From positions 34,934 to 98,933 of the forward strand of contig CAVTAP010000018.1 of assembly GCA_963732695.1 (NCBI GenBank): a DNA stretch of 64,000 nucleotides. Reading direction: 5' to 3'. Position 1 is the first letter of the stretch. Each line of letters starts with the position of its first letter. The notes beneath the pieces were generated by a model, which saw only the letters and a list, made by a program, of their open reading frames with translations, had not been told where the DNA came from and ran no database searches. This DNA is from CADEDH01 sp963732695 (GTDB taxonomy: Bacteria; Actinomycetota; Acidimicrobiia; Acidimicrobiales; SZUA-35). Made by a program: the position numbers and the translations under genes. Of the stretch, positions 60,915 through 64,000 are shown piece by piece.

Positions 60915-62011
60915 CCGTCGTCGGCCGGTGGCGTCATCGGCCGAACGGCGGCCGGGGCGGCGGGCGCCCGAACCGGTACCGGCTGGCGCTGACGCCGGCG
61001 GGCGCTGGGGTGCTCACCCTGTGCTTCCCCGGGCTGCTGGTCAGCGCGGCGTCGGGCCAGCGGTCCCTGATGGCGCTCAGCCTGGGGGCGGCCCTGGTGC
61101 TGGCGGCCAACGCGGTATGGGCCCTGGTGGCGCTGCGGTCCTTCACCGTGACGGTGCAGGCCCCGGCGGCGGTGACCGTGGGGAGCGCCGTGCCCCTGAC
61201 GGTGGCGGTGACCGGCCCTCACCGGCTGGAGGGGGCGCTCGGGGTGCGGGGCGGGGTGCGGCGTTGGGTGCCGGCCCAGATGCCGGGCGAGGGCGTGGTG
61301 CTGTGGCGGCCCCGCAGCCGGGGGGTGGCGGAGCGCATCACGGTGCGTCTCCAGTCGTCGATCCCGCTCGGTCTGGCGGCGGTGGTGCGGGAGCTGGCGG
61401 TGGCGCCCCCGGCCCCGGTGCACATGGCCCCGGTGGCCGAGCCGGTGGCCCGGCTGACGGTACCGGTCACGGGACCCCGGCGGGTGGACGGGCCGGCCGG
61501 CGGCGGCCGCCCTCACGAGCACGTGGCCCCCGACGGCGGTGCCGTGGACCCCGGGCTCCTGGTGGTCGCCGGGGCCGGGCCGGGCGACCCCCTGGGGCTC
61601 CGGCCCTACGTCCCGGGCGACCCGGGGCGCGACGTCCACTGGCCCACCGTGGCCCGCACCGGCACCCTCATGGTGCGGGAACGGCCGCCCGAGCCGGCGT
61701 TCACCCCCGAGGTGACGGTGGCGGTGCGGGCGGCCGACGAGGCCGACCTCGATCGGGTGGCGGCCCAGGCCCGGGGGGCGGCCGAGCAACTGCTGCAGGC
61801 CGGTTACCCGGTCCGTATCGACTCGGTGGAAGCCGGAGCCCAGGTCGTGGGAGCCGTGCACGGGCGGGACGACCTCATCATGCGGCTGGCCCGCCTCGGC
61901 GCCGGAGAGCCGGGCCCGGCCGACGGGCGGCGGGAGCCGGGAGGCGGTGGCCGGTGGCAGGCTCGGCTGGTGGTCGACCAGGACGGGCTGCGGTGGCGTT
62001 CACCAGCCTGA
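60911..62011 (+). CDS. DUF58 protein
   Basis: A 366-residue protein: two N-terminal hydrophobic helices (LTPAGAGVLTLCFPGLLV and LMALSLGAALVLAANAVWALVAL) then a beta/vWA-like domain ending in the DUF58 signature GDPLGLRPYVPGDPGRDVHWPTVARTGTL. The family is unresolved in function and is usually coupled to MoxR. Its start overlaps the MoxR stop (GTGA), and its last 19 bases overlap the transglutaminase gene. Confidence 0.88.
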   Translation: MTVVGRWRHRPNGGRGGGRPNRYRLALTPAGAGVLTLCFPGLLVSAASGQRSLMALSLGAALVLAANAVWALVALRSFTVTVQAPAAVTVGSAVPLTVAVTGPHRLEGALGVRGGVRRWVPAQMPGEGVVLWRPRSRGVAERITVRLQSSIPLGLAAVVRELAVAPPAPVHMAPVAEPVARLTVPVTGPRRVDGPAGGGRPHEHVAPDGGAVDPGLLVVAGAGPGDPLGLRPYVPGDPGRDVHWPTVARTGTLMVRERPPEPAFTPEVTVAVRAADEADLDRVAAQARGAAEQLLQAGYPVRIDSVEAGAQVVGAVHGRDDLIMRLARLGAGEPGPADGRREPGGGGRWQARLVVDQDGLRWRSPA

Positions 62012-64000
62012 GCGTCCGCCTGATCGGCATCACCGCCGTGTGCCTGGTGGCGGCGCTGGCCCCGGTGACGGGGCCGGAGCGGCTGATGGCGCTGGCCGCC
62101 TTCAGCCTGGGGGTGACGCTGGCCTCGGTGATGCCGGGCTACGACCACTGGGCGGCCTGGATCGTGGGACCGTCGGTGTTGCTGCTGGCACTGGCCCCCC
62201 CGGCCGGCCTGTGGGGCCTGGCGGCGCTGGTGGCGCTGTGCCTGATCGGGTTCGCCTGCTTCAGCTTCGCCGGGATGGAACGGGCGGTCCCGGCTCTGGG
62301 GCTACCGCTGTTCACCTTCGCCTTCCGCCGGGGCACGGCCCTGTCCCTGCCGCTGCTGTGCGCCTGGGTGGCGGCGGTGGTGGCCATGGTGGTGCTGGCC
62401 AACCGGGCCAGCCCGGTGGAGTGGGGGGCGTGGCTGGGCGACGACGAACCGAACCCGGTGGGCCCCCCGGCCGGCCCGTCGGCCACCGCTCCCGGCGGGG
62501 GCGCGGCGTCGGCGGGCCGGGCCGGCGGGCGGGACCACCGGCTCGTGTTCAGGCCCCGGCGCACGGTCCAGGCTCTGGTCGTGGTGGTGCTGGCCCTTCC
62601 GGTGGCGGTGGTGGCGGCCCATGGCCTGGCCTCGGTGGTGCCGGCCCCGGGCGGTGCCGGCGGCGGTCCCGACGGCGGCGGGGCGGTGGCCTCCCATCCC
62701 GGCCTCACCGGGGGGCTCGACACCGGCCTGCCGGTGAGCCTCAGCGACGATGTCGTGCTCCGGGTGAGGGCCGGCCAGCCCCGGTACTGGCGGGGCGTCA
62801 CCTACGACGACTGGGACGGCCGGCGGTGGGCCGCCACCGGCCCGACGCGGTCCGTGACCTGGGCCTCGGAGGTGCTGCGGCTCGATGCCACCGCCGACAG
62901 TGCCACCGCCGACAGTGCCACCGCCGACAGTGCCACCGCCGACAGTGCCACCGCCGACAGTGGAGTCACCGGGGCGCCGGTGTCCCGGGAGGAGCAGGTG
63001 TTCACGGCCGCCTCCGGGGGGCTCGACGTGCTGTTGGCGGCGTGGCGGCCGGTGGAGGTGGAGTCGGCCGTCCGGTCGGCCGCCCTGGGCGACGACGGCT
63101 CGCTCCAGCTCGACACCCCGCTGGAGGCCGGGGCCACCTGGCGGGTGGCCAGCGAGGTGGTCACCCCGTCGGCCGACGACCTCCGCCGGGCCGACCCCGG
63201 TCAGCTCCCGGCCAGCTCCGCCGTGCTGGCCCGTTACGCCGTCGAGGACGACGTGGACCCCGAGGTGGCCGAGTTGGCCCGCACGATCACGGCCGGCACC
63301 GCCCCCACCGCCTACGACCGGATCCGGGCCCTCGAGGCCTGGATGGCGGCCAACATCACGTACTCCCGCGACATCCCGGTCCTGCCCGAGGGGCGCGACG
63401 CCGTCCACGAGTTGCTGTTCGCCAGCCGCCGGGGGTTCTGTGAGCAGATCGGTACGGCGCTGGTGGTGATGCTGCGGTCGCTCGGGGTGCCGGCCCGCCT
63501 GGTGGTGGGGTACGTGCCCAGCGGGTTCGACGACGCCACCGGGGAATGGGTGTCCCGGGCCTCCGACGCCCACGCCTGGGCCGAGGTCTACTTCCCCGGT
63601 GTCGGTTGGCAGGGCTTCGACCCCACCGCCAGTGTGCCGCTCGACCCCGGCGGGGCCCCGCCCGAGCCGGCCCGGGCCGACGGCCGGCCGGCGTGGCTGG
63701 CGGCGGCGACCGGGCTCCCGGGCCGGGCCACGGTGGTGACGATGGTCGGGCTGGGCGTGGCCGTCGGGGTGGTCGGGCGCCGGCTGCGGGCCCGGGAGGG
63801 CTCGGGGCCGGCGGCGGCCGGAGGCGCCGGCGAGGTGTCGGCGGCGGTGATGGCCCGGCGCCGCTACGACCGCTGCGGGGTGGCTCTCGGCCTGGCCTGG
63901 CCGGCATCGTGGACGATCCGGGAGAAGGCGGCCGACCTCGTGGCGGCCGGGCTCGACCCGGCCATCGTGGCGGCGGCAACCGCCGCCATCGAGTCCGCCA
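61993..64000 (+). CDS. TgpA-like membrane transglutaminase-domain protein (3' partial)
   Basis: The frame is open to the window end, about 669 residues. GTG 61993 gives FTSLSVRLIGITAV and about five or six N-terminal helices, then a periplasmic domain. The transglutaminase core has ASRRGFCEQIGTALVVMLRSLGVPARLVVGYVPSG (catalytic Cys), SRASDAHAWAEVYFPGVGWQGFDPTA (His and Asp). One more helix begins near 63725. MoxR-DUF58-TgpA is a standard operon; the function is thought to be envelope-related. Residues ~299-323 are five ATADS repeats from a 15-base DNA repeat. The C-terminal DUF4129-like end is beyond the window. Confidence 0.9.
   Translation, partial: MAFTSLSVRLIGITAVCLVAALAPVTGPERLMALAAFSLGVTLASVMPGYDHWAAWIVGPSVLLLALAPPAGLWGLAALVALCLIGFACFSFAGMERAVPALGLPLFTFAFRRGTALSLPLLCAWVAAVVAMVVLANRASPVEWGAWLGDDEPNPVGPPAGPSATAPGGGAASAGRAGGRDHRLVFRPRRTVQALVVVVLALPVAVVAAHGLASVVPAPGGAGGGPDGGGAVASHPGLTGGLDTGLPVSLSDDVVLRVRAGQPRYWRGVTYDDWDGRRWAATGPTRSVTWASEVLRLDATADSATADSATADSATADSATADSGVTGAPVSREEQVFTAASGGLDVLLAAWRPVEVESAVRSAALGDDGSLQLDTPLEAGATWRVASEVVTPSADDLRRADPGQLPASSAVLARYAVEDDVDPEVAELARTITAGTAPTAYDRIRALEAWMAANITYSRDIPVLPEGRDAVHELLFASRRGFCEQIGTALVVMLRSLGVPARLVVGYVPSGFDDATGEWVSRASDAHAWAEVYFPGVGWQGFDPTASVPLDPGGAPPEPARADGRPAWLAAATGLPGRATVVTMVGLGVAVGVVGRRLRAREGSGPAAAGGAGEVSAAVMARRRYDRCGVALGLAWPASWTIREKAADLVAAGLDPAIVAAATAAIESA
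62887..62961. repeat. 15-base tandem repeat, five perfect copies
   Basis: GCCACCGCCGACAGT is repeated five times without mismatch (62887-62961), encoding ATADS five times in the transglutaminase protein. It is in frame, so copy-number changes would alter length, not frame. Slippage-prone. Confidence 0.95.

Noticed and set aside
62887..62961. Possible CRISPR-like array
   Set aside because: The 15-base units are directly adjacent with no spacers and encode an in-frame peptide repeat.
1..64000. tRNA, rRNA, IS element or prophage genes
   Set aside because: I looked for cloverleaf-like stretches, transposase motifs and phage structural genes on both strands and found none I could support.

Overview
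The window is very GC-rich, densely packed DNA with many GTG (some TTG) starts and short intergenic gaps. Gene content points to a free-living actinobacterium, most plausibly in or near the class Acidimicrobiia: an actinobacterial-type SOS box, an FHA-FHA-ABC transporter like mycobacterial Rv1747, a class E-like sortase, an SCO6745-like protein, STAS/SpoIIE signalling, CoA-transferase and amidohydrolase genes, and several apparently leaderless promoters. This taxonomic call is inference from gene content. I see no rRNA, tRNA, insertion sequence, CRISPR array or prophage.

Layout. 1-2942: 3' end of an MprF-like gene, then a ferritin-like protein, a DUF72 protein and a hypothetical protein. 3048-7305: a STAS protein followed by a 1,296-residue fused histidine kinase/receiver/PP2C phosphatase/anti-sigma-kinase-like protein. 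7333-9466: an FMN/F420-type oxidoreductase, a double cupin and a frameshifted SDR. 9672-13279: a tightly coupled pair, a P-loop ATPase and a membrane-spanning patatin/cPLA2-like phospholipase, the best candidate for an undescribed (possibly defensive) system. 13393-18332: HMG-CoA-lyase-like enzyme, ABC-F ATPase with a possible attenuator leader, nitrilase-family hydrolase and CoA-transferase. 18539-22058: a frameshifted ECF-type sigma factor, a membrane-anchored protein and a lipoprotein. 22109-29558: amidohydrolase and GMC oxidoreductase, then an NAD-salvage block (HAD 5'-nucleotidase, nicotinate phosphoribosyltransferase and divergent nicotinamidase).

29702-44689: carbohydrate and envelope functions (glycosyltransferase, glycogen-debranching-like enzyme, FAD oxidoreductase, methyltransferase, D-erythronate-dehydrogenase-like enzyme, polysaccharide deacetylase with DUF4214), an amidase/SCO6745-like pair, the FHA-ABC transporter and an undecaprenyl-diphosphatase. 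A perfect LexA-type SOS box lies between the last gene and a divergent 80-residue ORF. 45127-50918: a frameshifted MMPL transporter, DinB-like protein, histidinol-phosphatase-like enzyme, alpha/beta hydrolase, TetR regulator and small membrane protein. 51032-52417: sortase. 52601-59923: an apparently complete System I cytochrome c maturation operon, ccmA-B-C-D-E-F-G-H plus a CcmI-like TPR protein, including a 44-codon ccmD. 59961-64000: MoxR, DUF58 and transglutaminase (TgpA-like) genes, the last running off the window.

Four genes (SDR, ECF sigma factor, deacetylase, MMPL) have clear reading-frame breaks, all in G/C-rich runs, and a TetR gene lacks a start for its first helix. Uncorrected assembly indels are the simplest explanation. 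Most convergent gene pairs are separated by strong inverted repeats, and several short palindromes with three-base loops recur around gene ends.
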